Assembly (NCBI GenBank): GCA_027858735.1
Contig: JAQICC010000284.1
Span: 1 to 41,486, forward strand
Source of the DNA: Salinivirgaceae bacterium
GTDB lineage: Bacteria > Bacteroidota > Bacteroidia > Bacteroidales > SZUA-534
Direction: 5' to 3'
DNA: 41,486 nt
Numbering within the stretch: the stretch's first letter is position 1; each line of letters begins with the position of its first letter. The notes under the pieces are model-generated. The model was not told the origin of the DNA and did not search any database. It worked only from the letters and a program-made list of their open reading frames with translations. The position numbers and the translations under genes are program-made. Positions 1 through 8,298 of this stretch are shown in pieces.

Positions 1-1
1 G

Positions 2-949
2 GCTGCTCTCCGAGCTATTATTGATGATTATTATTTCAATTTTATACCCTACTTTGTAAATTTATTTTCATCGTTATTTACCTTTATAGCAGTAATATTC
101 TTTACATCAAAATTAGCCAGCGATTCTGAAATTATTGCAATACTAAGCAGTGGAGTAAGCTTTAAGCGATTGCTAGTACCTTATATTATTTCTTCAATTA
201 TTCTAGGAATTTTTTCATTTGTTCTTATAAACTGGGTTATTCCTCCGGCCAATGAGAAGCGGCTTGCATTTGAAGAACAATATATTAGGGTACGATATAG
301 GTATAAAGACAAAAATATTCACAAGCAAATTCATCCCGGTACTTTTGTTTATATGGAATCATACAATAATTTGTATAATATTGGCTATAAATTTTCAATG
401 GAAAAATTTGAGGATGGGAAACTAAAATCCAAACTTCTATCCGATATGATACAATGGGATACTACAATAAATAAATGGAAAATTAGCCACTATGTAAATC
501 GCGAAATATTTGATAGTATCGAAATTCTAACAAAAGGTAGAAGAATTGATACTGTACTAAATATGACGCCTGATGAATTTTATCGCAGAAACAATGCCGT
601 TGAAGCAATGAATTATAATGAACTTAATGATTTTATTGATGATGAAATAAGAATCGGTTCTGACAATGTTGTGCTTTGGAAAATTGAAAAAAATAAGCGA
701 TTTGCGTTTCCTTTTTCAACCATAATCTTAACTATTATTGGCCTAAGTTTATCGTCGCGTAAAAGGCGAGGTGGCATTGGCTTAAATATTGGAGTGGGTA
801 TTTTCTTAGCATTTTCCTATGTAATGTTTATGCAAATTTCAACGGTAATGGCAACGAATGCTAGTGTGAGTCCGATTTTTGCAGTATGGATTCCCAACCT
901 GTTTTTTGGCTTAATAGCTCTGGGTTTGTACTTTAGGGCAGCAAGCTGA
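2..949 (+). CDS. LptF/LptG family permease (5' end outside window)
   Basis: Inner-membrane permease of the LptF/LptG (YjgP/YjgQ) family. With LptB it forms the ABC transporter that extracts lipopolysaccharide from the inner membrane and passes it to the periplasmic bridge. The reading frame is open from base 2, so the gene enters the window from the left; 315 residues are visible and roughly the first 40 of a typical family member are missing. The first visible part carries the family stretch FFTSKLASDSEIIAILSSG followed by a membrane segment (IISSIILGIFSFVLI). A periplasmic middle portion follows, then two or three C-terminal membrane segments (FSTIILTIIGLSL, GIFLAFSYVMFM, IFAVWIPNLFFGLIALGLYF). 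The internal TTG at 170 is not the start because homology extends upstream of it. LptF and LptG cannot be told apart here. Confidence 0.9.
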   Translation, partial: AALRAIIDDYYFNFIPYFVNLFSSLFTFIAVIFFTSKLASDSEIIAILSSGVSFKRLLVPYIISSIILGIFSFVLINWVIPPANEKRLAFEEQYIRVRYRYKDKNIHKQIHPGTFVYMESYNNLYNIGYKFSMEKFEDGKLKSKLLSDMIQWDTTINKWKISHYVNREIFDSIEILTKGRRIDTVLNMTPDEFYRRNNAVEAMNYNELNDFIDDEIRIGSDNVVLWKIEKNKRFAFPFSTIILTIIGLSLSSRKRRGGIGLNIGVGIFLAFSYVMFMQISTVMATNASVSPIFAVWIPNLFFGLIALGLYFRAAS

Positions 950-1042
950 TTGGCATAGTTTTTTTTCTTAAAAAAACAAATACAAAACTCACGTTTAAGC
1001 CAATTCTATATTCATAAAATTGTTTATCTTGCATGCCCAAAA

Positions 1043-1067
1043 TGCACAAAAAAAAACTCTTTGTGCA
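1043..1067 (+). repeat. hairpin in the leader of the carboxylase gene
   Basis: Perfect 8-bp inverted repeat TGCACAAA (1043-1050) / TTTGTGCA (1060-1067) with a 9-base A-rich loop, 47 bp before the carboxylase ATG. No T-run follows it, so it is not an obvious terminator; it could be an mRNA leader hairpin or a protein-binding dyad. No function can be assigned. Confidence 0.4.
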
Positions 1068-1114
1068 ATTAATTAAATGACTAATACTAAGATGTTTAAC
1101 TAATAGGATTTATT

Positions 1115-2659
1115 ATGTCGTTAAAACAAAAAACACGTGAACTCTTAAAAAGAAGAGAAGAGGTTGAGTTAGGAGGAGGTGAAAAAGCCATTGAGAAGCA
1201 AAAATCAATTGGTAAATTAACAGCTCGTGAGCGTATTTTGTCTCTTCTTGATAAAGAATCATTTCATGAGTACGATTTATTCGCTGAGCATGAAGCACGT
1301 GACTTTGGAATGGAAACAAAGGTGTTACATGGTGATGGTGTTATAACCGGAACCGGGACAATTTACGGAGCTCCAATTTGTATTTATGCACAAGACTTTA
1401 CTGTAGCTGGTGGATCTTTAGGAAACATGCATGCTCGTAAAATCACTAAAATTATGGATCATGCCTTGAAAATGCGTGTACCATTAATTGGTATAAACGA
1501 TTCGGGTGGTGCTCGTATACAAGAAGGTGTTAATTCTTTAGCCGGATACGGTGAAATTTTCTTTAGAAATACCTTGTCTTCTGGTGTTATACCTCAGCTA
1601 TCGGTAATTTTAGGACCCTGTGCAGGTGGAGCTGTCTATTCGCCAGCTTTAACAGATTTTGTTTTTGTGGTTGAGAACATTTCAAAAATGTTTATTACTG
1701 GACCTGAAGTTATTAAAACAGTATTGGGCGAAGAAATCACTATGGAAGAGCTTGGCGGTGCCAGAGTACATAGCGAAATTACCGGTAATGCTCATTTTTT
1801 TGCGATGAGCGAGCTTGAATGTTTCGACCAAATTAAAAAGCTTATTACTTATATTCCTTGGAATAATAGTCAAAAAGCAAAGGCGTTTCCTCCAAAGGAA
1901 CCAAAATCGAATTATAAAATTGAAAAAATAGTACCGAATGATCCATCACAACCATATGATGTACGCGACGTAATTAGAGCTATTGCTGATGATTCTGACT
2001 TTCTTGAAGTTCAGGCGGATTTTGCGGCAAATATTGTAATTGGCTTTGGTCGAATTAAAGGCGATACCATAGGTTTTGTTGCAAATCAACCATTAGTATT
2101 AGCTGGTGTGCTTGATTGTGATAGCTCTGATAAAGCAGGTCGTTTTATCCGCTACTGCGATGCCTTTAATGTGCCGTTGGTTACTCTTGAAGACTTACCA
2201 GGTTACTTGCCAGGTGTTGATCAAGAACATGCTGGTGTTATTCGTCATGGTGCAAAAATTCTTTATGCATATAGTGAAGCAACCGTTCCACGTATTACAG
2301 TAATTCTTAGAAAAGCTTATGGTGGTGGTTATATTGCCATGAATTCACGCCATTTGCGTGCCGACTTTGTTTTTGCGTGGCCTGGTGCTGAAATTGCAGT
2401 AATGGGACCAGAAGGTGCTGCAAATATTATTTTCCGTAAGGAAATTATGGGCGCTGAAAATCCAGATGAAATGAGAAAACAAAAGGTTAAAGAATATAAA
2501 GCCAAATTTGCAAACCCATATGTTGCTGCTGCTAAAGGATATATTGATACCGTAATTCATCCGGAAGAAACACGTAAATTGTTAATTCATGCCATTGAGG
2601 TATCAAAAAACAAACGCGTAGGTCAACCTAAGAAGAAACATGGTATTCCTCCATTTTAA
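1115..2659 (+). CDS. pccB: Biotin-dependent acyl-CoA carboxylase, carboxyltransferase (beta) subunit, propionyl-CoA carboxylase type
   Basis: Carboxyltransferase subunit that moves CO2 between biotin and an acyl-CoA, most likely propionyl-CoA/methylmalonyl-CoA. The 514-residue length is normal for PccB/MmdA. The crotonase-like N half shows the acyl-CoA oxyanion region (NDSGGARIQEGVNSL, then LGPCAGGAVYSPAL). The C half shows the carboxybiotin-side motifs (LPGYLPGVDQEHAGVIRHG and AYGGGYIAMNS). The ATG at 1115 starts the conserved N-terminus, with TAATAGGATT upstream but no real Shine-Dalgarno. It is followed after 11 bp by a biotin carrier gene, so the two form one transcript ending at the terminator at 3000-3057. 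No biotin carboxylase (AccC) or membrane decarboxylase subunit is in view, so it could act as a carboxylase with a distant AccC or as a methylmalonyl-CoA decarboxylase (mmdA). Confidence 0.9.
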   Translation: MSLKQKTRELLKRREEVELGGGEKAIEKQKSIGKLTARERILSLLDKESFHEYDLFAEHEARDFGMETKVLHGDGVITGTGTIYGAPICIYAQDFTVAGGSLGNMHARKITKIMDHALKMRVPLIGINDSGGARIQEGVNSLAGYGEIFFRNTLSSGVIPQLSVILGPCAGGAVYSPALTDFVFVVENISKMFITGPEVIKTVLGEEITMEELGGARVHSEITGNAHFFAMSELECFDQIKKLITYIPWNNSQKAKAFPPKEPKSNYKIEKIVPNDPSQPYDVRDVIRAIADDSDFLEVQADFAANIVIGFGRIKGDTIGFVANQPLVLAGVLDCDSSDKAGRFIRYCDAFNVPLVTLEDLPGYLPGVDQEHAGVIRHGAKILYAYSEATVPRITVILRKAYGGGYIAMNSRHLRADFVFAWPGAEIAVMGPEGAANIIFRKEIMGAENPDEMRKQKVKEYKAKFANPYVAAAKGYIDTVIHPEETRKLLIHAIEVSKNKRVGQPKKKHGIPPF

Positions 2660-2670
2660 ATCGATAGAGC

Positions 2671-2988
2671 ATGGCAGATAAAGTAAAAATGGATTCGTTA
2701 ATTATTAACGGAACAGAATACAGAACTACGTTAACAAAAAAGTTTTTAAATAGAAAAGTTTGGGAAAGGCCTAATGAGCAAATGATTAAGTCTTTTATTC
2801 CGGGTACTATATTGAAACTATTTGTTACAGAAGGTCAAAAAGTAAAAGTAGGTAGCGAATTGCTAATTCTTGAAGCTATGAAAATGAAAAATGTGGTAAA
2901 ATCGCCTGTTTCAGGTACCATTAAAGCTATTCATGTAAAAGAAGGCGTTATGGTTCCTAATAGGGAGTTGCTAATAGAAATAGAATAA
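2671..2988 (+). CDS. Biotin carboxyl carrier protein (biotin/lipoyl attachment domain)
   Basis: Small protein of 105 residues that carries covalently bound biotin for the carboxyltransferase encoded just upstream. Residues about 40-105 form a biotinyl/lipoyl domain: PGTI near 44-47, the biotinylation motif EAMKM at 68-72 with Lys71 as the expected attachment site, and a second half-repeat SPVSGTIKAIHVKEGVMV. The first 40 residues are a short lead-in rather than the Pro/Ala-rich linker of many carriers. It starts 11 bp after the carboxylase stop, which indicates co-transcription and a shared complex. It could equally be the carrier of a methylmalonyl-CoA decarboxylase. Confidence 0.9.
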   Translation: MADKVKMDSLIINGTEYRTTLTKKFLNRKVWERPNEQMIKSFIPGTILKLFVTEGQKVKVGSELLILEAMKMKNVVKSPVSGTIKAIHVKEGVMVPNRELLIEIE

Positions 2989-2999
2989 TTTTTAAGATT

Positions 3000-3057
3000 A
3001 GTCATAGGTTTGCAATTAATAAGTTTGCTTGTTAATTGTAGATTTATGACTTTTTTT
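3000..3057 (+). terminator. Probable intrinsic terminator of the carboxylase operon
   Basis: Two nested arm pairs, AGTCATA (3000-3006) / TATGACT (3045-3051) and CAATTAA (3013-3019) / TTAATTG (3032-3038), followed directly by a run of T to 3057. It begins 11 bp after the biotin-carrier stop codon. The stem is AT-rich with internal bulges, so its strength is uncertain. Confidence 0.6.
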
Positions 3058-3118
3058 GTCAGTTTAAAATTAGAAACACAAAATTAAGTATCAAATAATA
3101 TTTCTGGAGAATATGACC

Positions 3119-3180
3119 AATTAATCCAATAATATTTCTTTCTTGGAAATGTTCTAACTCTCCTTATTAGTGGATTAATT
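3119..3180. repeat. Inverted repeat with perfect 10-bp arms
   Basis: AATTAATCCA at 3119-3128 is exactly complementary to TGGATTAATT at 3171-3180, with 42 bp between. It lies in the 359-bp gap between the biotin-carrier gene and ispE (transcribed towards each other). No T-run follows either arm. It may be a remnant of a small repeat element or a long cruciform; no function is evident. Confidence 0.5.
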
Positions 3181-3223
3181 AATAGAAGCATAAGTAAAAG
3201 CAATATGCATTAACAGCTAAAAT

Positions 3224-3288
3224 CACGAAAAGGCACGAAAAATAATTTATTATGAAAAAATATTTCGTGGATCTTGTGTCTTTCGTTG
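3224..3288. repeat. Nested CACGAAA inverted repeat
   Basis: CACGAAA occurs twice in direct orientation (3224-3230 and 3234-3240) and again inverted as TTTCGTG (3263-3269) and, with one mismatch, at 3281-3287. The pattern is that of a small dispersed palindromic repeat. It lies about 60 bp from the 3' end of ispE and could help stop ispE transcripts, but lacks a clean terminator shape. Confidence 0.4.
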
Positions 3289-3347
3289 TCAAAAAGGATT
3301 AAGGAGTTATTGTTTATTTCTCTCCAACTTTTCGGTTTTGGCCTCAA

Positions 3348-4163
3348 TTAATCATTCCAAATAAAATAATTGCTTGGAAATATTTGGCTTAAATCTGGCT
3401 TTTTACTAAAAATGCCGAATACCGCTGAACCACTTCCCGATAGGGCTGAATATAAGGCATCCAATTCATAAAGTTTTTCTTTAATTTTCTCAATTTCTGG
3501 ATATAATGGAAAAACGGAGTCTTCAAAATCATTTTTAATCTGACCTTTCCAGTCTGAAATATCAAACCTTACCAATTCATTAAGCAATTTTTGCGGTTTG
3601 CTGGGTTTAACCAAGCTATAGGCTTCTTTAGTGCTTATGGGAATAGGCGGAATTACAATAGCAATATGGTAGTTTGATAAATCTAAATTAACAGATTCCA
3701 ATAGCTCGCCTCTTCCCATAGCTATTGCTGGCTTATTTTGAATAAAGAAAGGACAATCACTACCCAATTCTGATGCAAGATCCTCCATTTCTGCTACCGA
3801 TAAATTTAATTTGCAAAAACTGTTTATACCAGAAATAGTAAAGGCGCAATCTGCCGATCCTCCGCCAAGGCCAGCCCCAAAGGGTATCGATTTATGTAAA
3901 TGAATGTCAAGGGAGGGCAATTCATATTTAGGGTTGATTAGTTGGTAGGCTTTAACAATTAAATTATTTTCGGGTTTGCCATCAATTATTATTCCGGTTG
4001 ATGTGAAATTTATAGTATTATTAGTTCCGGTTCCATTTTTAATGGTTAAAACATCGGTCCAACCAGTTGGATACATTATAGTTTCAAGCTCGTGAAACCC
4101 GTCATCACGTTTAAAAAGGATATCAAGTCCAATATTTATTTTTGCATTTGGATAAAGAATCAT
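3348..4163 (-). CDS. ispE: 4-(cytidine 5'-diphospho)-2-C-methyl-D-erythritol kinase
   Basis: GHMP-family kinase that phosphorylates CDP-methylerythritol with ATP, the fourth step of the non-mevalonate (MEP) isoprenoid pathway, in the cytoplasm. The protein has 271 residues, near the usual length. Visible motifs: N-terminal PNAKINIGL with the catalytic-type Lys8, the glycine-rich ATP loop PFGAGLGGGSAD at 94-105, LGSDCPFF with Asp136 in the catalytic position, and SALSGSGSAVFG near the C-terminus. It is transcribed alone, divergent from dnaB, with 217 bp between the starts. Its product feeds the isoprenyl diphosphate pool used by UppS elsewhere in the window. Confidence 0.93.
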   Translation of the reverse strand: MILYPNAKINIGLDILFKRDDGFHELETIMYPTGWTDVLTIKNGTGTNNTINFTSTGIIIDGKPENNLIVKAYQLINPKYELPSLDIHLHKSIPFGAGLGGGSADCAFTISGINSFCKLNLSVAEMEDLASELGSDCPFFIQNKPAIAMGRGELLESVNLDLSNYHIAIVIPPIPISTKEAYSLVKPSKPQKLLNELVRFDISDWKGQIKNDFEDSVFPLYPEIEKIKEKLYELDALYSALSGSGSAVFGIFSKKPDLSQIFPSNYFIWND

Positions 4164-4349
4164 TCTGCGATGTGTTTATAATAATCTAAAATACTGATAA
4201 TTAGAAAATAATATAATTTCATTCAGGTATTTATATATAAAATCCTAAAAAGAAGATATCAACAAAATTAAAAAAATCGGTTAATAAGGTGTGAGTTATT
4301 TTTTTATAAATAATATAGTTTTCAAATGCGGGTGGAAAGTATCTTTTTC

Positions 4350-4357
4350 TACCTTTG
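4350..4357 (+). promoter_or_regulatory. Putative -7 promoter element for dnaB
   Basis: TACCTTTG matches the Bacteroidota -7 consensus TAnnTTTG, 23 bp before the dnaB ATG. I see no good TTTG -33 box at the expected distance, so this is a one-box prediction. Confidence 0.45.
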
Positions 4358-4380
4358 TTATCGCTTTATAAAAAAGAATA

Positions 4381-5928
4381 ATGGCAGAAAACACAAAATA
4401 TTCAGGGAATAACAATCAGAACAAGAATATGGCTGAGTTTGGGAAAGTTCCACCTCAGGTAGTTGAGTTTGAGGAGACGGTGTTGGGAGCTTTAATGCTT
4501 GAAAAAGATGCGGTTCATTCTGTTATTGATATATTAAAGGCTGAGTGTTTTTATAACGATGCACACACAAAAATTTATAAAGCTATATTAAGTTTGTCTC
4601 TTGAACATAAACCAATAGACATCCGTACGGTTGCTCAGCAACTAAAAGGTACAGGTGAAATTGATAAGGTTGGTGGCTCTTTTTATTTGGCTCAGCTTAC
4701 AAATAAAGTAGCTTCTACGGCTCACCTTGAATACCATTCGCGAATTATAGCACAGAAATATATTCAACGAGAATTAATACGAGTAGGAGCCGATATTCAA
4801 ACTCGGGCTTTTGAAGAAGCTGATGATGTGGCTGATATGCTTGATGAAGCCGAGCAAGATCTATTCCAAATAGCTGAAGGAAACATTAAGAAAGAAGTTT
4901 CTCGTATTGATGCTGTATTACGTGAGGCGATTCTCCAAATTGAAGAGGCTGGTAAGCGTCCTGATGGCTTAAGTGGGGTGCCAAGTGGTTTTACCGAACT
5001 TGATAGAATGACCTCAGGATGGCAAAAATCTGATTTGTTAATTATTGCAGCGCGACCCGCTATGGGTAAAACTGCGTTTGTGCTTTCAATGGCGCGCAAT
5101 GTTGCAGTTGAACATAAACGCCCGATAGCATTCTTTTCTCTTGAAATGTCAAGTGTTCAATTGGTAAATCGTTTAATAGTAAGTGAAACCGAGTTGCCAG
5201 GTGATAAAATTAAAAATGGAAATCTGAAAGATTATGAATGGACGCAATTGGAAACAAAAATACGAAATCTGGAAGATGCTCCATTGTATATCGATGATAC
5301 TCCTGCGCTATCAATTTTTGAGTTTAGGGCTAAACTTCGAAGATTGGTTATGCAGCACAAAATTGAAATAGCTGTTATTGACTATTTGCAGCTCATGACC
5401 GCTGGAGGAACCGCATCGCGTGAGCAGGAAGTAAGTACCATTTCGCGCTCGTTAAAAGCAATTGCAAAGGAGTTGAATATACCAATTATAGCACTTTCGC
5501 AGCTTAACCGTTCTGTTGAAATGCGTGCAGGTGATAAACGTCCTCAGCTTTCCGATTTGCGTGAATCGGGAGCAATTGAGCAGGATGCCGATATGGTAAT
5601 GTTTATTCACCGACCTGAATATTTTGGCATTACTGAAGATTCACTTGGGAATTCACTTATTGGTTTAGCCGAAATTATTGTAGCCAAGCATCGTAATGGT
5701 TCAACCGGGGATGTTCGCTTAAGGTTTAAAAAAGAATTTACGCGTTTTTGCGATGTTGAAGAATCATTTGCTATTCCTATAGATGGTGGAGGTGTAACTT
5801 TTGAATCGAAAATGAATGCAGAGCCTGAGAAAGATTCTGTTGAAAAGAAGACTAATAATAAGGGATTTGAAGATGCAGGGCTTGATATTAACAATGATTT
5901 TGAAGAAACTACTGATGCACCATTTTAA
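4381..5928 (+). CDS. dnaB: Replicative DNA helicase DnaB
   Basis: Hexameric 5'-3' helicase that unwinds DNA at the replication fork and recruits primase. The 515 residues comprise an N-terminal domain (about 25-130, starting with PPQVVEFEETVLGALML), a linker, and a RecA-like C-terminal domain. Walker A is ARPAMGKT (224-231, Lys230), the catalytic-type Glu is in FFSLEM (Glu255), and Walker B is AVIDYLQLM (Asp334). The DnaB signature LSQLNRSVEMR and the arginine-finger region RFKKEFTRF are also present. A roughly 50-residue acidic, Asn-rich tail extends past the core, as is common in this phylum. No intein is present. It is probably monocistronic or read through into the exported protein 31 bp downstream. 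Confidence 0.97.
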   Translation: MAENTKYSGNNNQNKNMAEFGKVPPQVVEFEETVLGALMLEKDAVHSVIDILKAECFYNDAHTKIYKAILSLSLEHKPIDIRTVAQQLKGTGEIDKVGGSFYLAQLTNKVASTAHLEYHSRIIAQKYIQRELIRVGADIQTRAFEEADDVADMLDEAEQDLFQIAEGNIKKEVSRIDAVLREAILQIEEAGKRPDGLSGVPSGFTELDRMTSGWQKSDLLIIAARPAMGKTAFVLSMARNVAVEHKRPIAFFSLEMSSVQLVNRLIVSETELPGDKIKNGNLKDYEWTQLETKIRNLEDAPLYIDDTPALSIFEFRAKLRRLVMQHKIEIAVIDYLQLMTAGGTASREQEVSTISRSLKAIAKELNIPIIALSQLNRSVEMRAGDKRPQLSDLRESGAIEQDADMVMFIHRPEYFGITEDSLGNSLIGLAEIIVAKHRNGSTGDVRLRFKKEFTRFCDVEESFAIPIDGGGVTFESKMNAEPEKDSVEKKTNNKGFEDAGLDINNDFEETTDAPF

Positions 5929-5959
5929 ATATATATTATATCAGTTTTGTAATGTAAAC

Positions 5960-7228
5960 ATGAAAAATATCCTACGAAATTCACTATTTATACTGGTTTT
6001 ATCTTTTATCATTAATAATGTTAATGGAGCTCATCTACTTGTGCCAATGGATGATTCTCAAACAAATCATTTAAAAGCCTATGGAATTACATATTGGGTT
6101 CTTCAAAATAATGTTGAGGCTCGTTGGTTGCTAAATTATAGGGGGGGTAGTTTTATGATGCAATATAATTCTGATATTGAAACAGAGTGTATTGTTCGAG
6201 GTGTAAGTTATGAAGTTGTTGCTGATGTTCAGGCATCACAGATATTAAATGAAATTGCCGGTGAGGATGTAAATATGGATGCACTAAAACTTGAGAAAGT
6301 GCCTAAAATAGCAGTGTACTCACCAAAAGGTAAATTACCATGGGATGATGCCGTAACCCTTGTGCTTACTTATGCTGAAATTCCGTATGATATTATTTAT
6401 GATACTGAAATTGTTCAAGGTGATTTGTCAAAATATGACTGGTTGCATCTTCATCACGAAGATTTTACAGGTCAATATGGAAAATTCTGGGCTGCTTATC
6501 AGCGTTATCCTTGGTATAGAACTCAGGTTGCTAATGCAGAGAAAAGGGCCATAGATTTAGGTTTTTCTAAAGTTTCTGAATTAAAACTATTTGTGGCGCA
6601 AACTATACGTAGTTATGTTACTAAAGGAGGGTTTTTATTTGCCATGTGTTCTGCTACTGATACGTATGATATTTCACTGTCAAGTGCTAATCTGGATATT
6701 TGTGAATCAATGTTTGATGGAGATCCAGCACAATCTAATTATAATGATAAGCTTGATTTTTCACAAACATTTGCATTTAAAAATTTTCAATTAAGTACTA
6801 AGCCAAGTGAATATGAATTTTCTGATATTGATGTTACTAAAACAAGAAAAATTCATGAAGGAGAAGATTATTTTACGCTATTCGAATTTTCAGCCAAATG
6901 GGATCCCATTCCAACAATGTTGTGTCAGAATCATACAGCTTTAATAAAGGGGTTTATGGGGCAAACTACAGCCTATAAAAAAGAGCTAATAAAATCAAAT
7001 GTATTGGTGTTGGGCGAGCTTAAAACAGCTGGAGAAGCTAGGTATATACATGGAGAATTAGGTAAGGGTACATGGACATTTTATGGAGGACACGACCCTG
7101 AAGATTATCAGCATTTTGTTGGCGATAAACCTACAGAACTTGATATGCATCCAAACTCGCCTGGTTATAGACTTATTTTGAATAATGTATTATTTCCTGC
7201 TGCAAAAAAGAAAAAGCTTAAAACCTAG
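5960..7228 (+). CDS. Exported protein of a conserved Bacteroidota family (often labelled 'asparagine synthetase B'); function unknown
   Basis: Protein of 422 residues from the ATG at 5960. The frame is open further upstream, but only this start gives a clean signal peptide (MKNILRNSLFILVLSFI, ending near NVNGA). The mature protein begins HLLVPMDDSQTNHLKAYG and contains conserved-looking blocks DWLHLHHEDFTGQYGKFW, FLFAMCSATDTYDI, MLCQNHTALIKGFMGQTT and FYGGHDPEDYQHFVG, then a Lys-rich end. From memory the family is widespread in Bacteroidota and carries the name asparagine synthetase B. I see neither the N-terminal Cys glutaminase nor the SGGxDS ATP-pyrophosphatase loop of AsnB, and an exported AsnB makes no sense. 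The real activity is unknown; the His/Asp-rich blocks would suit a metal or glycan-binding enzyme, which is inference only. Confidence 0.8.
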   Translation: MKNILRNSLFILVLSFIINNVNGAHLLVPMDDSQTNHLKAYGITYWVLQNNVEARWLLNYRGGSFMMQYNSDIETECIVRGVSYEVVADVQASQILNEIAGEDVNMDALKLEKVPKIAVYSPKGKLPWDDAVTLVLTYAEIPYDIIYDTEIVQGDLSKYDWLHLHHEDFTGQYGKFWAAYQRYPWYRTQVANAEKRAIDLGFSKVSELKLFVAQTIRSYVTKGGFLFAMCSATDTYDISLSSANLDICESMFDGDPAQSNYNDKLDFSQTFAFKNFQLSTKPSEYEFSDIDVTKTRKIHEGEDYFTLFEFSAKWDPIPTMLCQNHTALIKGFMGQTTAYKKELIKSNVLVLGELKTAGEARYIHGELGKGTWTFYGGHDPEDYQHFVGDKPTELDMHPNSPGYRLILNNVLFPAAKKKKLKT

Positions 7229-7251
7229 CGATTATCTAAGTTTTAAGCTTT
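7204..7251 (-). terminator. Intrinsic terminator of korAB overlapping the end of the opposite gene
   Basis: Perfect 12-bp arms AAAGCTTAAAAC (7213-7224) / GTTTTAAGCTTT (7240-7251) with a 15-base loop. Read on the minus strand the hairpin is followed by a T-rich tract (complement of 7204-7215). It sits 22 bp past the korB stop. The left arm and loop contain the last codons and the stop of the plus-strand exported protein. On the plus strand there is no T-run, so only korAB termination is well supported. Confidence 0.75.
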
Positions 7252-7273
7252 ATCAAGCGAATCAAATTGAATG

Positions 7274-8296
7274 TTATTCTTTTATTTCCCAAGTATTCCC
7301 ACTATAAATTAAATCCCTCATGGATTTGAATTTTGCATTTTTCTTTATCTTATCTATTTGGTTAGCAACACTTTCATCGTAGGTCACAGATGTAATGTCA
7401 CGAATAACTCCCAAAGCTACCGGATAATCAGGATAGCGCATATTGGCTAACATAGTATGAATACCAGGATTGTTTTCATGAGCATCATGTACCAATAGAT
7501 CATTTTCTGTAAATCCTCCAGGAGATAATTTAACTACACGAAGTTTTAAACCATCTAATATGATACCTCTGTCTTTCTCTTTGCCAAAAAGCATTCTTTC
7601 ACCATGTTTAAGCACAATAGTTCGGTCTTCTTTGTGTTCTTTATCGGTAAGCATTGCATGGCATCCATCGTTGTAGATCACGCAATTTTGTAAAACTTCT
7701 ACTACCGATGTGCCTTTGTGTTTAGCCATCAAAATAAAAATATCTGTTGATAGTTTTACATTATAATCAATGGTTCTTGCAAAGAATTTGCCTTGCGAAC
7801 CAATTACTAACTCTCCCGGATGAAATGGGTGTTCTACAGTACCAAAAGGCGAAGTCTTAGTTTTTTTTCCAAGTGGCGAGGTAGGGGAGTACTGACCTTT
7901 GGTAAGTCCGTAAATCTCATTATTGAAAATAATCATATTTATATCAATATTTCTTCTAATGGCATGAATAAAATGGTTACCACCTATAGCCATAGCATCT
8001 CCATCTCCACTAATTTGCCAAACGTGCAAATTAGGGTTGGCAGTTTTTACACCAGATGCTATTGCTGCAGCTCTCCCATGAATACTGTGAAATCCATAGG
8101 TGCTCATATAATAAGGGAAGCGCGAAGAACATCCAATTCCTGAAATAATAGCGACATCTTCTTTCTTATAATCGAGTTCGGCCATGGCTTTTTGAATTGA
8201 ATTCATGATGGCATAATCACCACAGCCTGGACACCAGCGAACTTCTTGGTCGCTTTTGTAATCTTTGGGTGTTAGTTTTTTTATCTCTTGTGTCAT
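7274..8296 (-). CDS. korB: 2-oxoacid:ferredoxin oxidoreductase, beta subunit (KorB type)
   Basis: Thiamine-diphosphate subunit of a ferredoxin-dependent 2-oxoacid oxidoreductase, probably 2-oxoglutarate to succinyl-CoA plus reduced ferredoxin. In 340 residues the N-terminal WCPGCGDYAI gives Cys22 and Cys25. GIGCSSRFPYY gives Cys56, and a Cys in VLQNCVIYN fits the fourth [4Fe-4S] ligand. The ThDP/Mg motif is SGDGDAMAIGG (GDGD at 97-100) followed by FNNEIYGLTKGQ. The start is 2 bp after the korA stop, so the two are translated from one mRNA. The enzyme gives an anaerobic-style route through the oxidative or reductive TCA arm. Substrate is inferred from the subunit layout; pyruvate-type enzymes differ in carrying extra ferredoxin domains. 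Confidence 0.92.
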   Translation of the reverse strand: MTQEIKKLTPKDYKSDQEVRWCPGCGDYAIMNSIQKAMAELDYKKEDVAIISGIGCSSRFPYYMSTYGFHSIHGRAAAIASGVKTANPNLHVWQISGDGDAMAIGGNHFIHAIRRNIDINMIIFNNEIYGLTKGQYSPTSPLGKKTKTSPFGTVEHPFHPGELVIGSQGKFFARTIDYNVKLSTDIFILMAKHKGTSVVEVLQNCVIYNDGCHAMLTDKEHKEDRTIVLKHGERMLFGKEKDRGIILDGLKLRVVKLSPGGFTENDLLVHDAHENNPGIHTMLANMRYPDYPVALGVIRDITSVTYDESVANQIDKIKKNAKFKSMRDLIYSGNTWEIKE

Positions 8297-8298
8297 GA

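Noticed and set aside
958-977. T8/A7 inverted repeat after the LptF/LptG gene as a terminator
   Set aside because: The stem is almost purely A-T and such runs are common in this AT-rich DNA; too weak to call.
5960-7228. Calling this gene asparagine synthetase (asnB)
   Set aside because: It has a signal peptide and lacks the glutaminase Cys and the ATP-pyrophosphatase loop; the name seems to be a database legacy.
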